DNA from: VRUE01 sp963817905
GTDB taxonomy: Bacteria; Actinomycetota; Thermoleophilia; Solirubrobacterales; 70-9
Direction of reading: 5' to 3'
Assembly (NCBI GenBank): GCA_963817905.1
Contig: CAWFPS010000003.1
Span: 1,302,001-1,366,000 of the forward strand
Length of the DNA: 64,000 bases
Made by a program: the position numbers and the translations under genes. Shown in pieces: positions 1-8,300 of the stretch. The notes under the pieces were generated by a model. It did no database searches. It saw only the letters and a list, made by a program, of their open reading frames with translations, and had not been told where the DNA came from. Every line of letters starts with the position of its first letter. Positions within the stretch are counted from its first letter, which is position 1.

Positions 1-441
1 GTTGAACAGGAGCAACCGGCCTCGCGTCTCATAGCTTTCGGCTTCCTGTCCCCGCAGCCCGATTTCTGCCGTGAAGCTTCCCTTTCCGACCAGCGAGGAG
101 CGGCAGTTCGAGAGCGCCCTTCGCGTCGAGGCGGGCTGAATCTTCGGGTAGGGACAAACGGGGAGGCCAGTGTGGTCAAGGAGCCCATGACGATTGATCT
201 CGATCTTCAGGCCCTTCAACTTCGGCGGGACGCTGCCGTCGACGGTGGAGATGTCCCAGCCGACCGCGACGGAGATCGGGGCGGCCCCCTTGCGTGGGAG
301 CTTCTTCGGCGAGAGCTTGCCGCTGACCGAAACGCGAAGGTTTTCAGTCTGGGTGATCTCCGCGCTGGCAAGCGCCGCGACCCCCAGCACCAGGGCTGAA
401 GCGACTAGGGCAACTGCAAACCGGCGGGCGGGAAGGCTCAT
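1..441 (-). CDS. Secreted protein, N-terminal part (runs off left edge)
   Basis: Read from the ATG at 441 toward the window edge; the frame stays open for 147 codons, so the C-terminus lies outside. The first 27 residues are a signal peptide: two Arg at 6-7, then a hydrophobic run ending ALASA, the likely cleavage site. The mature part starts EITQTENLRVSVSGKL and is followed by a basic stretch (SPKKLPRKGAA). An AAAAGGA stretch lies about 12 bases before the ATG. From memory this matches the N-terminal half of a multicopy exported family in Thermoleophilia-type genomes; the fragment at 4382-4690 looks like the C-terminal half of another member. Function is unknown and only export is supported. 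Confidence 0.75.
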   Translation of the reverse strand, partial: MSLPARRFAVALVASALVLGVAALASAEITQTENLRVSVSGKLSPKKLPRKGAAPISVAVGWDISTVDGSVPPKLKGLKIEINRHGLLDHTGLPVCPYPKIQPASTRRALSNCRSSLVGKGSFTAEIGLRGQEAESYETRGRLLLFN

Positions 442-585
442 CGTCGTTGTTCCATCCTTTTAATGTCAATACTGCGTGTTTATGGACTGCCCATTCAACA
501 CGTTCGGGGACTGCGGGGTGCGGTCCGAGGACGCTTACCCCGCGGGCCGATGCGTCGCTCGGCTCGGCTCTTGCGCCTGGTGTGC

Positions 586-1179
586 TCAGAGCAGGTCCGA
601 GATGGCTTCGAGGTCAGTCGGATCGGGGCTGGCGCATTCGGCGGCGCTGGAGGCGACCAGGGCGACCAGAGCCGCCGCCGCCGCCCAGGCAGCGTCGGGT
701 CGGCCGGCATCGGGTGCGCGGCCCCGCACTAGACGCGCAAGCCGCTCGATCGCCTCGTGCTGGGCGCGTACCCCGTCGGGGCCGGCGGTGAGGATCTCGA
801 TGCCGAGGAGCCGGGCGGTGGGCAGGTCGGCGGCCAGCAGTTGTGCGGCATGGCGTGCACCGAGCCTTGCCCTCTCTCCCGCCTCCGCGGCACCGTTGCA
901 CGCCCCTTCCAGTGCCGTCAGCAGGCGCCCGAAAAGCTCCTCGAAGGCCGCCAGCAGGCAGGCTCGCTTGTCATCGAACTGGCGATAGAAGCTGGCGGTC
1001 GAGACCCCAGCGCGCCCGGCAATCTCCGCCACCGAGGACTCGGCATACCCCCGCTCCCCGCACACCTCCGCGATCGCCGCGATCAGCCGTTCGCGCTGGT
1101 TGCGCTCGATCAGCTCCGGCGGCAAACCGTGCGGCCCGGCCGGCAACCGCCGAAGTCGCTCCTCTCGACCCGTTGACAT
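586..1179 (-). CDS. TetR-family transcriptional regulator
   Basis: A 197-residue TetR-type repressor read from the ATG at 1179. An N-terminal arm (LPAGPHGLPPELIERNQRER) resembles that of the TetR proteins at 20-26 kb. The DNA-binding helices follow, with the recognition element GRAGVSTASFYRQF. The C-terminal ligand domain is short and Ala-rich and lacks the LLPxLxxFxLxPYLG ending that marks the other TetR proteins here. A longer in-frame start at 1374 exists but would run through transposase remnant DNA, so it is rejected. A TATCCT box sits 6 bases before the ATG with no Shine-Dalgarno, suggesting a leaderless message. Ligand and target are unknown. Confidence 0.88.
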   Translation of the reverse strand: MSTGREERLRRLPAGPHGLPPELIERNQRERLIAAIAEVCGERGYAESSVAEIAGRAGVSTASFYRQFDDKRACLLAAFEELFGRLLTALEGACNGAAEAGERARLGARHAAQLLAADLPTARLLGIEILTAGPDGVRAQHEAIERLARLVRGRAPDAGRPDAAWAAAAALVALVASSAAECASPDPTDLEAISDLL

Positions 1180-1185
1180 CGATCT

Positions 1186-1191
1186 AGGATA
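1186..1191 (-). promoter_or_regulatory. -10 box of the TetR gene, leaderless type
   Basis: On the minus strand TATCCT is followed by six bases (AGATCG) and the ATG at 1179. This is the same spacing as at several other starts in the window. A GTTCCT motif lies just upstream at 1198-1203. Confidence 0.5.
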
Positions 1192-1249
1192 GACGGCGTT
1201 CCTGAAGATCGCGCTACGTACCGAAGGTGCCGACGCGGGCGCGGCCGCA

Positions 1250-1417
1250 GACGTCCATCGTCTGCTCAACCGCCGGCGATGGATGACGAGGGTCGAGCTC
1301 GCCAACGCGATCTTCGAATACATCGAGTCGTTCCACAACAACCGCCGACGCCACAGCTCGCTCAATATGCTCACACCAACGGAGTTCGAGGAACTCCACC
1401 AGAAAGAATCCAGCTAG
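1250..1417 (+). pseudogene. IS3-family transposase remnant (C-terminal end of integrase core)
   Basis: The frame from about 1250 to the TAG at 1415 encodes a short tail with FEYIESFHNNRRRHSSL followed by MLTPTEFEELHQ. This is the typical C-terminus of IS3-family OrfB (rve/DDE integrase core), where the last catalytic Glu lies before an NxxRRHSSLG motif. Everything upstream (orfA, HTH and most of the catalytic core) is missing, so the element is dead. It lies directly upstream of the TetR gene at 586-1179 on the opposite strand, so the insertion or deletion that left it probably reshaped that promoter region. The left junction cannot be fixed from sequence alone. Confidence 0.75.
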
Positions 1418-1425
1418 CTGGATTC
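1406..1425. repeat. Perfect 20-bp palindrome over the transposase stop codon
   Basis: GAATCCAGCTAGCTGGATTC is its own reverse complement and contains the TAG of the IS3 remnant at 1415-1417. It may be a terminator-like hairpin of the element. Confidence 0.6.
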
Positions 1426-1705
1426 TCATGCGAAGTGGACGGGCCTGGGGGTTAGATCAGGTGGACCGATGAACGGGGTCCGGTCAGCTGCCTTCGGCTT
1501 ATGGTTTCCGTCCTCTGAGGTTGGGGGGAATACGCTTGCTGGCATATCCAAGCTTGCTGATTCGGCTTTCCCCCAGCGATTCCCGGCTGCAAGCTGACTC
1601 CTTCTCCGCTAACGGTTCCTCCCCACCGGCGACCATCGGTACTCCCTACTTGAGCCCTTCTATCGCAGCCGCGACGCCGCACACATCGCACCTATGGATC
1701 GTAAC
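1426..1705. other. Intergenic stretch, no gene seen
   Basis: Open frames exist on both strands but none has a family signature, signal peptide or ribosome-binding site, and codon use does not look like neighbouring genes. The first part (to roughly 1490) is probably the outer end of the IS3 element whose transposase tail precedes it. Confidence 0.4.
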
Positions 1706-1748
1706 GGGAGGCCCACCGTGCCGCTTTGTGCGGCACGGTGGGCCTCCC
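1706..1748. terminator. Strong hairpin terminator downstream of the 1775-3058 gene
   Basis: Two 19-base arms (1706-1724 and 1730-1748) are perfectly complementary around a 5-base loop. The hairpin starts 27 bases after the stop codon of the minus-strand gene. There is no T-run, as is common for actinobacterial terminators. Confidence 0.8.
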
Positions 1749-1774
1749 AACTATTTACCGGGTGTCAGTGGATC

Positions 1775-3058
1775 CTATTTCCTAAGCAAGAAGTATTCCG
1801 AAAAGCCGATTCCCGGCACCATATCCAGACTCGCCGGTTCAGCTTTCCCGCCAGCAATTTCCACCTGCAGGCTCAATTCTTCTCCGCCTTTTGTTTTGAT
1901 GTATTCCTGAACGTATCCTTCGCCTTTTTTTACCGTATTCATTGCGGTGTCTATCTCGGAACCTGCTTCACCGAGTTCTGGGGAGGAAATGGCTCCCAGG
2001 ACGCCTCCCTTCACTACAACGGGGATGAAGCCGCCACAGACCATTTGCATGACCTTACCCGAGGATTTGTTTGCCTTGAGGGCGGTGCCCGGGGTGCCAT
2101 CCGACAGGTAGGTGAGACTGATCGGCAGCGATTCCGTTTTTACGGTGCCGCTTTCCTGCCCGGTTGATTTGCATTTGAAGCCGAGTTCCTCGGTGCAGTT
2201 GTGCAACGTGAGTGCGAGGTTGCCCGAGCTTGGATCGACGAATTCGCCCGAACCGGAGGCTTCTGCTTTCGTACACGTGATGGTATCGGTGGCGGCTCGC
2301 AAGACAACCGTACTCACGAGTAGCGTGGGCGACACCGCTGCCGGAAAGCCTCCCGGGAGTGCGAGATCCGGGTGTCCATTGTCGGCTTCTTCTTCTTCAG
2401 ACAGATTGAATTCGTGTTCAAAGTTCAGACTGACGCTGCCATTGAGCACTGAGTTGGACGGTGTGCTTCCGTTCACGGACATCGTGAGTTGTGCTTTCTG
2501 GCCGTGATCGGTTTCGACAATGGATTCGTTTGGAAAGCTAACGCTCATTTTACTGGAGTACTGGTTGAAGCCGGGTTCGGTGATTTCTCCGATAACGCTT
2601 CCCGACAAGTCCACGCTCACTACGCTGCAGTTGAACGCGGCGAAGATCGAGTTGGCGCTGACCGGCGTGAACATTATTCCGGCTTCACCACCCGATATCG
2701 GCGCCAATTCCACCGCGAGCGGCTTCGTTACTATGGTGCCTGTTTCGGCGCCTTCGGACGTGCAGTTGAAGGAGCCAAAACTCGGAGTGCAGTTATGGAA
2801 TTGCAGCGTGGCGAGTCCGACAGCGGGCCCTTCCATGGTCCCGCTTCCCGTCGTTTCCCCTTTGCACGAGATAGAGTCGCCTTCTGAGCTTTTGGCAATG
2901 AAGTTGCCGCCCGACACTTGAAATCCGTTCGGGACACTGCCTGTAATGCTGACCGCGGAGGCGGTCGAGGCACCCGCTGCCCCTAGTGCCAGACAGGACA
3001 TGAGGGCGACTGCGAATGCACCGATGCCGTGCCTGAGCTTGGCTGATTTGTTCGGCAT
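1775..3058 (-). CDS. Secreted two-repeat protein with conserved cysteines, unknown function
   Basis: A 427-residue exported protein. The ATG at 3058 is chosen because GGAAGGAG lies about 12 bases upstream and the signal peptide starts there (MPNKSAKLRHGIG, then a hydrophobic run ending STASA). The mature protein is two copies of one domain, about residues 63-161 and 260-357. Each begins (I)(S/T)C(K/T) followed by an xxGSG motif and contains HNC. Four cysteines recur with nearly the same spacing: 65, 90, 99, 144 against 262, 288, 296, 341. The spacer between repeats is acidic (SEEEEAD). Codon use is clearly less G+C-rich than its neighbours, with many TTT, ATT and AAT codons, which suggests transfer. 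I do not recognise the family. Confidence 0.82.
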   Translation of the reverse strand: MPNKSAKLRHGIGAFAVALMSCLALGAAGASTASAVSITGSVPNGFQVSGGNFIAKSSEGDSISCKGETTGSGTMEGPAVGLATLQFHNCTPSFGSFNCTSEGAETGTIVTKPLAVELAPISGGEAGIMFTPVSANSIFAAFNCSVVSVDLSGSVIGEITEPGFNQYSSKMSVSFPNESIVETDHGQKAQLTMSVNGSTPSNSVLNGSVSLNFEHEFNLSEEEEADNGHPDLALPGGFPAAVSPTLLVSTVVLRAATDTITCTKAEASGSGEFVDPSSGNLALTLHNCTEELGFKCKSTGQESGTVKTESLPISLTYLSDGTPGTALKANKSSGKVMQMVCGGFIPVVVKGGVLGAISSPELGEAGSEIDTAMNTVKKGEGYVQEYIKTKGGEELSLQVEIAGGKAEPASLDMVPGIGFSEYFLLRK

Positions 3059-3147
3059 TTCTCTTGTGCTCCTTCCAATGGGACTGTTTATTTGCCCCAA
3101 CGTGGTGGGGTTGAAGCCGATGCTCGTGGGTGGAGCCGGGGCTCGCT

Positions 3148-3183
3148 TCGCCGATCTGTGCGTCGGAGTTCACAAATCGGCGA
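3148..3183. terminator. Possible weak terminator after the PucR-type gene
   Basis: TCGCCGAT at 3148-3155 and ATCGGCGA at 3176-3183 can pair around a 20-base loop, 10 bases after the stop of the minus-strand regulator gene. Confidence 0.3.
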
Positions 3184-3192
3184 GAAACGCGC

Positions 3193-4341
3193 TCAATCCT
3201 CCAGATCGAGCGCCACCTCAAGCTCGGCGGCGCAGGAGGCAAGGGGGCGACCGAGTGCCTGCTCGATGGCGCGAAGGCGCGAGCCGACCGTCGTGCGGCT
3301 CACGCCGAGGATCGCCGCCGCCGAGGAGACATTGTGACCCGCCTGAAGGTACGCACGGAGTGTCTGCCGCGCGACATTGCCGCCGTCGCGCCCTCTATCG
3401 AGCGGCTCGAGGTAGGAGCGCCGGAGCCAGGTGTCCAGAAGGTCGTCGTTCTGCACCGAGGTCAAAAGGGCAACGTCGGCATAACGGACAGCGGCGTTCT
3501 TGCCGCGCCGGGCAGTCGGCAGGGCGGCAGCCGCCTGGCGATGAGTCAGGCGCCAGCCGGACAGACCCTGGGACGGCTCGCCGATCCCGATCGCCGCTGA
3601 CTCCAAATCCGAATCCTCTACAAGCGCGAGCAGCTCACGAGAGCCCAGCGCCCGCCGTCCCCCCAGCCAGGCCCAGACGGCTTCCTGCTCCGGCCGCACG
3701 ACAAGCGACGAGTGGTCGGTGCTGGAGACCAGCTCGCGCACGACGACCTCTGCCCCCGGCCCGGCCGCAACGAGGCCCAGGTGCCGTGCATCGAGCGGGT
3801 AGCGAAGATCGGTCGCATCGACGGGCTCAAAGGTGAGCAGGCGTTGCACCAACCGCAGCCGACGGTGCTCCGCCGATGCGGGAGACGGTCGCGTCTCGCG
3901 TTCGTACTCCTCACCGACCGCTGCAAGCAGGCGCTCAAGAGCGGTCGCCTGGTTGTGCAGGAGCCAACGCAGCGCGGCGGCGCCCAGGTCGAGCTCCGCA
4001 GCTTCCTGGGCTATGAATTCGCCGAGCAACGTGTAGCCGGCGAAGTAGCGACGCAGGACCGTGTCGGCGCCGATGCCGTTGCGGGCGGCGAGGCGCGCCT
4101 GGCCGAGGAGGGCGAGGGGCAGCGCAGGGAGAGTCTCCTCGCTGGCCTCCATGGCTGCCAGGCCGTAGTCCAGCGCCGCGGAAACGGCGGCGCTCAGCCC
4201 CTCGACGTAGCTCGGATCGGTTGCCTGCTCGCCCCCGGCGATCGCGTAGACCTTGGCGCGAACCGCCGCTTCGATCTCCCCGCGGCGGGCCCCTAAGCGC
4301 TCCGCCAGCTCGCTTCGCGCTCGCTGTGTCGCCTCTCCCAT
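3193..4341 (-). CDS. PucR/CdaR-type transcriptional regulator
   Basis: A 382-residue regulator. The N-terminal two thirds are a helical and mixed sensory region typical of PucR-like proteins (LLHNQATALERLLAAVGEEY, then a GGDEF-like degenerate domain). The last 70 residues hold the HTH_30 domain: LDRGRDGGNVARQTLRAYL, QAGHNVSSAAAILGVSRTTV and GSRLRAIEQALGR. The LRAYLxxGxNVSxAAxxLGVSRxTVxxRL pattern is diagnostic of the family. It stands alone downstream of the secreted-protein run, with a possible terminator after it. The effector and target genes cannot be inferred. No Shine-Dalgarno precedes the ATG at 4341. Confidence 0.88.
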   Translation of the reverse strand: MGEATQRARSELAERLGARRGEIEAAVRAKVYAIAGGEQATDPSYVEGLSAAVSAALDYGLAAMEASEETLPALPLALLGQARLAARNGIGADTVLRRYFAGYTLLGEFIAQEAAELDLGAAALRWLLHNQATALERLLAAVGEEYERETRPSPASAEHRRLRLVQRLLTFEPVDATDLRYPLDARHLGLVAAGPGAEVVVRELVSSTDHSSLVVRPEQEAVWAWLGGRRALGSRELLALVEDSDLESAAIGIGEPSQGLSGWRLTHRQAAAALPTARRGKNAAVRYADVALLTSVQNDDLLDTWLRRSYLEPLDRGRDGGNVARQTLRAYLQAGHNVSSAAAILGVSRTTVGSRLRAIEQALGRPLASCAAELEVALDLED

Positions 4342-4381
4342 ATCGTGTCGCGCTCGCCCGCTGCGGGGGTCGCCGTTACCT

Positions 4382-4690
4382 TCACCCCCGCGCCCTGCAC
4401 GTGGAGGTCAGCGCCGAACTGAGTGTCCTGCCGCCGACGAAGGCGAAAGAGGTGCGGGCGAGGGGAAAGATGGCGCGGACGAAGCCCTTGGGGGCGGGGC
4501 AACCGGAGCTCAGGTAACTATGGGCGCGGCCCTTAACGCGAAAGCGCCGCGAGAGGGTGATCTCGAAACCGGTCAGCCGCCCCCATGCCTTCATCACCTT
4601 GGACAGCTGGCTGCTCATCACGATGCCGTAGGTGCCGTGATGACGCTGGCCCAGCTTGAAGACGATGTGCGGACTCTCATCGGCTGCTCC
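4382..4690 (-). pseudogene. C-terminal fragment of an exported-protein family member
   Basis: The frame reads ESPHIVFKLGQRHHGTYGIV, then a helix-like stretch, then SYLSSGCPAPKGF and FVGGRTLSSALTSTC before the stop at 4382. SYLSxxCPAPxGF followed by F(A/V)xGRTLxSxLTxxC is the C-terminal signature of the exported family to which I assign the gene at 1-441. No signal peptide or N-terminal half precedes it; its frame merges with the end of the lipoprotein gene (stop 4677-4679). It is best read as a remnant after deletion of the 5' half. An internal ATG at 4621 could still start a 79-residue peptide. Confidence 0.6.
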
Positions 4691-5306
4691 CCTGGGTGGT
4701 TTCCGAGAACGGGGTGGGTTGGGATACGTTCACCTTCCATCTGCCAGCGTCGTTCTCCAACGCGATGAACATCACGCTCCTTGCGCCCTTGAAGATCAGG
4801 TAGCCGCGCTTGCCCTCGACACGGAAGCTGAGCAGCTCGCCGACCTGCGCGGCTTCACGGCGCGTGGCCCGCGGAGTGCTGCCGAGGAACGCGGCCAGCG
4901 TCTGTGCGCACCCGCTGGGCCGTTCCTTGCCCTTTGCCTGAGCGACCAGCCTCGCGAACTCGTGCCTGAACTCCTGCGAGGCCAGGGCACAGGCCCGCGC
5001 CCATTCGCCGGCAAGCCTGGCGTGCAGGTAAGCCTTGAGGTCCGCGAGCGCCTGCGCGCGCTGGCCTCCTCCCCGCTCCGCGCCGAAGGTCTGGATGCTG
5101 TTGTCGCCTCCCTTGGTCATCGGTACGCCGGGGGCGACGTCCTGCGAGCCGGAGACTGGATCGCCATTGGAGGTAGCTTGGCGCTCTTCTTCTGGCTTGG
5201 GCTCGACGGTCGTGCTCGTGCTCGCCGTCGTGCCTTCCCCTCCTCCCCCGCAGCTGGCGAGAGCAAGCAGGGCGACGAGCGCAAGCGATGCGCTGGACCG
5301 TCTCAT
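4677..5306 (-). CDS. Lipoprotein with Thr/Ser-rich linker
   Basis: A 209-residue protein with a lipoprotein signal peptide: MRRSSASLALVALLALASC with the lipobox LASC, so Cys19 should be lipidated and the protein held on the outer face of the membrane. A Gly/Thr/Ser-rich linker (GGGGEGTTASTSTTVEP) leads to an alpha+beta domain of about 120 residues with several Cys and RWKVNVSQPTPF near the end, reminiscent of small NTF2-like export domains, though this is not certain. Its ATG overlaps the stop of the upstream giant gene by 4 bases (ATGA), so it is translationally coupled and is the last intact gene of the run. Confidence 0.82.
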   Translation of the reverse strand: MRRSSASLALVALLALASCGGGGEGTTASTSTTVEPKPEEERQATSNGDPVSGSQDVAPGVPMTKGGDNSIQTFGAERGGGQRAQALADLKAYLHARLAGEWARACALASQEFRHEFARLVAQAKGKERPSGCAQTLAAFLGSTPRATRREAAQVGELLSFRVEGKRGYLIFKGARSVMFIALENDAGRWKVNVSQPTPFSETTQGSSR

Positions 5307-8300
5307 CTCCTCTTACCCCGGGGGCGCCCTTTGTGCTTGCCGTGCTTCTTCCCGCATTGCCCGCGCAGCACTGTGGTGAAGATCGCCCCGCGGTTGTTCT
5401 GACCCAGGCCCTTGACCGAGGCCAGCGGCAGGTTGGCGCAGATGTTGGAGGAGTTCTGCAGCAGTCCTCGTCTGCCGCCGAAGAGGGTCATTGTGAAGCG
5501 CTCAATTGGGGCGTCGGGGAGATTGTCAAAGAAGGCGCGGATGCCATGCTTTGCGGGGCCGATGCGACCGTCTACCTCGATCCGCACGGCGCCGGAATGA
5601 AGGTCTGTGACCAAGTCGGGGATGCGGTGTGAGGAGGAACGCAGGTAGACCTTGCCGTGAAGGGGCTCGTCGAAGAGCGGGGTGTAGGCGGCGGCCTTGC
5701 CGTAGACCGATCCGGAGGGACAGCGTTCCGCCTCAAATTGCACTCGCGTGCAGACGGTGCGGATGTGGTTTTGGGCGAGGAACTCGGCGTGGGGCATCTG
5801 CACTTCGATCTTCTTCAGGTTGGAGTCCTTGGCTCCACGCGAGACGAAGCTCGCCCGCATCGAGGGATAGCCGCCGCGCCTTGGCGAGCCGCGCAGGCGA
5901 ATGCCGAGCTTGGGATGAAAGCCCAGGGTGAGGCAGTTGAGCAGCTGGAAGTGCTTGGCGACGCTCGCGGTCGAGTCGTCGGCGCTGTTTTCGAAGGAAG
6001 CCCCCGAGCCGGTCAGGGTCGATTCCAGTTGGGAGGCCTCGCAGCTGGAGGGGTTGTGGGTGAACTGGTAGCGGTCGGCGTAGATGCGCACCTCCCGCAG
6101 GTGCAGGGGGATGCCGTCGATGATGTGGGGGATCGGGTCTGAGGCCGAGGAGTCGATCCGCAGCTGGGCGGTGGAGGTATCGACCTGGAAGGCGGAGCGG
6201 ATCACGATCGTGCCCAGGTCAAAGGGGCCGACCGTGGCCGAGTTGACCGTGACCAGGGAAAGCGGTGCGCCATGGTAGGGCCCGGCGAGGTAGATCCGCC
6301 CCGGGGCGTAGGTGAGGGCCGCGCCGACCCCGTAGCCGGTGTCGGTGCGGCCCACCTGGGAGGCGGAGGGACAGGAGGGGCTCTGTTCCTCCCCCACGCC
6401 GGTGTTGTGCCGTGCGGCTTCGATATTGGCCTCCGGGCAGAAGGGGATGCCGGCCAGCTTGCCGGTGATCCCCTTGGGCAGGACCAGCGAGTAGGAGGTG
6501 ATCTCCTGTTCGGTGTCCTTGCGGATCAGGTGCACGTAATAGGGCGTGTAGGAGCCGACGTTGGCGTTGACGCCGCCGCTCACCGCTTCGGGGTGGAAGG
6601 GCGGAACCGAGCCGTCGGGGCAGGGGCCGTCGTCGACGCCGGTTTCGATCGGCGAGTCGGTGGTTCCCACTTCGTCGGGGACGCCCGCCGCCCAGGGACC
6701 GAGGGTGAGCCTGCTGATCGCCTGACCGCAATACGGCGGGGATACCAGTGGGGCGCGCTGGCCACTTCTGAAGTTCACTTCCAGGTCTTCGTAGGGCAGT
6801 TGAGGGAGGTCGTCGAAGCTCCCGGTCAGGGTGCCGTCGCCAGGGTCGGGGGTGAGCTTGCCGGGAATGCGGAAGAGCAGGCCACGGTCCGCGGACTTGG
6901 CCACCAGGTAGACGGCCAGCAGCGAGCCGAAGGGGTTCTCGTAGGGCTTGGCCAGGTAGACCGAGCCGCGAAGCCGTTTGGTGAAGTAGGGCAGGCCGAC
7001 GATGAAGTCGCCGATCTTCGAGGCGTTGGGGCAACCGGCGCCGGGCGAGTTGAATGCCGTTTCCGCCGCCAATTGGGCCTCCGAGCAGGTGCCGAGGCCG
7101 GCTCCCACCGAGGGGTTGAGGCTCACCCCCTGAGGCAGTCGCACCACCATCTTCTTGACCAGCGAGCGCAGGCGGGTGCGCGGGTTGGCGAAGAAGCCTT
7201 CGTCGTCGGTCGCGAAGCGGAAGGCGTAGCCAGTTGCCGAGGAGGCCTTCTTCACCGACAGCAGGCCCTCGGGGCGGTAATCGAAGGAGAGGGTCCCGCA
7301 ATCGGAGACCGGCGCCGGTTCGCCGCCGGAGTCGCGGCCAACGGCGCCCGCGTGCTCCTCGCCCGGCTGCTGCCAGGAGCCGGCGGCCAGTTCGAAGGAA
7401 AGCGGTTCCCCGCACACGGTGGGCAGGGTGAGGAAGGCGCGCGGCTTCTCCGAGCGAGGATCGCCGACCGAGCACTTTCCCCAGCCGAAGGACGGCCCTG
7501 CCTCGTTCAGGCAATCGCCGCGCTCGGCGTCGTGAGAGGCGTCCCAGGGGACGCCCCACATCGAGAGCACCATGCCTTGCAGCTTCAGTGCCTGCGGGAC
7601 TTCGGAATCCTCCAGGGTCATGTAGGCGCCGGGGACGTCGGCGCGGATCGCGACGTCGAAGGCGAGCGGCTGGCCGAAGGGGGCGGCGCCGAAGCGGGCG
7701 GCGAAGCCCTGGCGGGGCTGGAGGTCATACAGGCCGAAGGTCCGCGTCTTGCCACCGCCGATCCCACTGGTGACCTCGACCGTGCCGACCTGGGCCTGGT
7801 CGTGACAGCTCTCCCCCGATTCGCTGCCCGCCGCGAAGGGCGTGGCGCGCGGCGTGCTGAATTCGGAATCCGAGCAGAGCACCCCGTTCGCGTTGGCCGG
7901 GTTGAGCAGGAGCCCCGGCGGCAGGGTGACCTGGGCGCTGCGCAGGTCCGCTTCGCCGCCCTGATCGAGACCGACGGAGAGATCGAGCTGGTAGGGGTGC
8001 GAGCCGGCCTTGGTGGCGACGGCGCCGCCGTCGGCCCAGGCGGCGACGGCAAAGCCGGCCGTGCCGGGCAGGAGCGTGCCCGCCGTGCCCGGGGCAGCGC
8101 TCCCGACTGCGGCGATGGGGGGGTCGTCGGGGATGGTCGGGCTGCCGGGGAGCGCAAAGGTGGAGACGGTCGGATCGCCTGCCGGTCCCACGGCCGAGGC
8201 GCCGGCGCCCCGGCGCCGCCGCTTGCCACGGTGATGATGGCGGTGCTGGCGCCTGCGGCGCTTCTTGCCGCCCCGCTTGTAGCGGGCGTAGCGGGGCTTG

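Noticed and set aside
1521..1910. A 129-codon plus-strand frame
   Set aside because: It runs through the terminator hairpin into the antisense of the two-repeat gene; no motifs.
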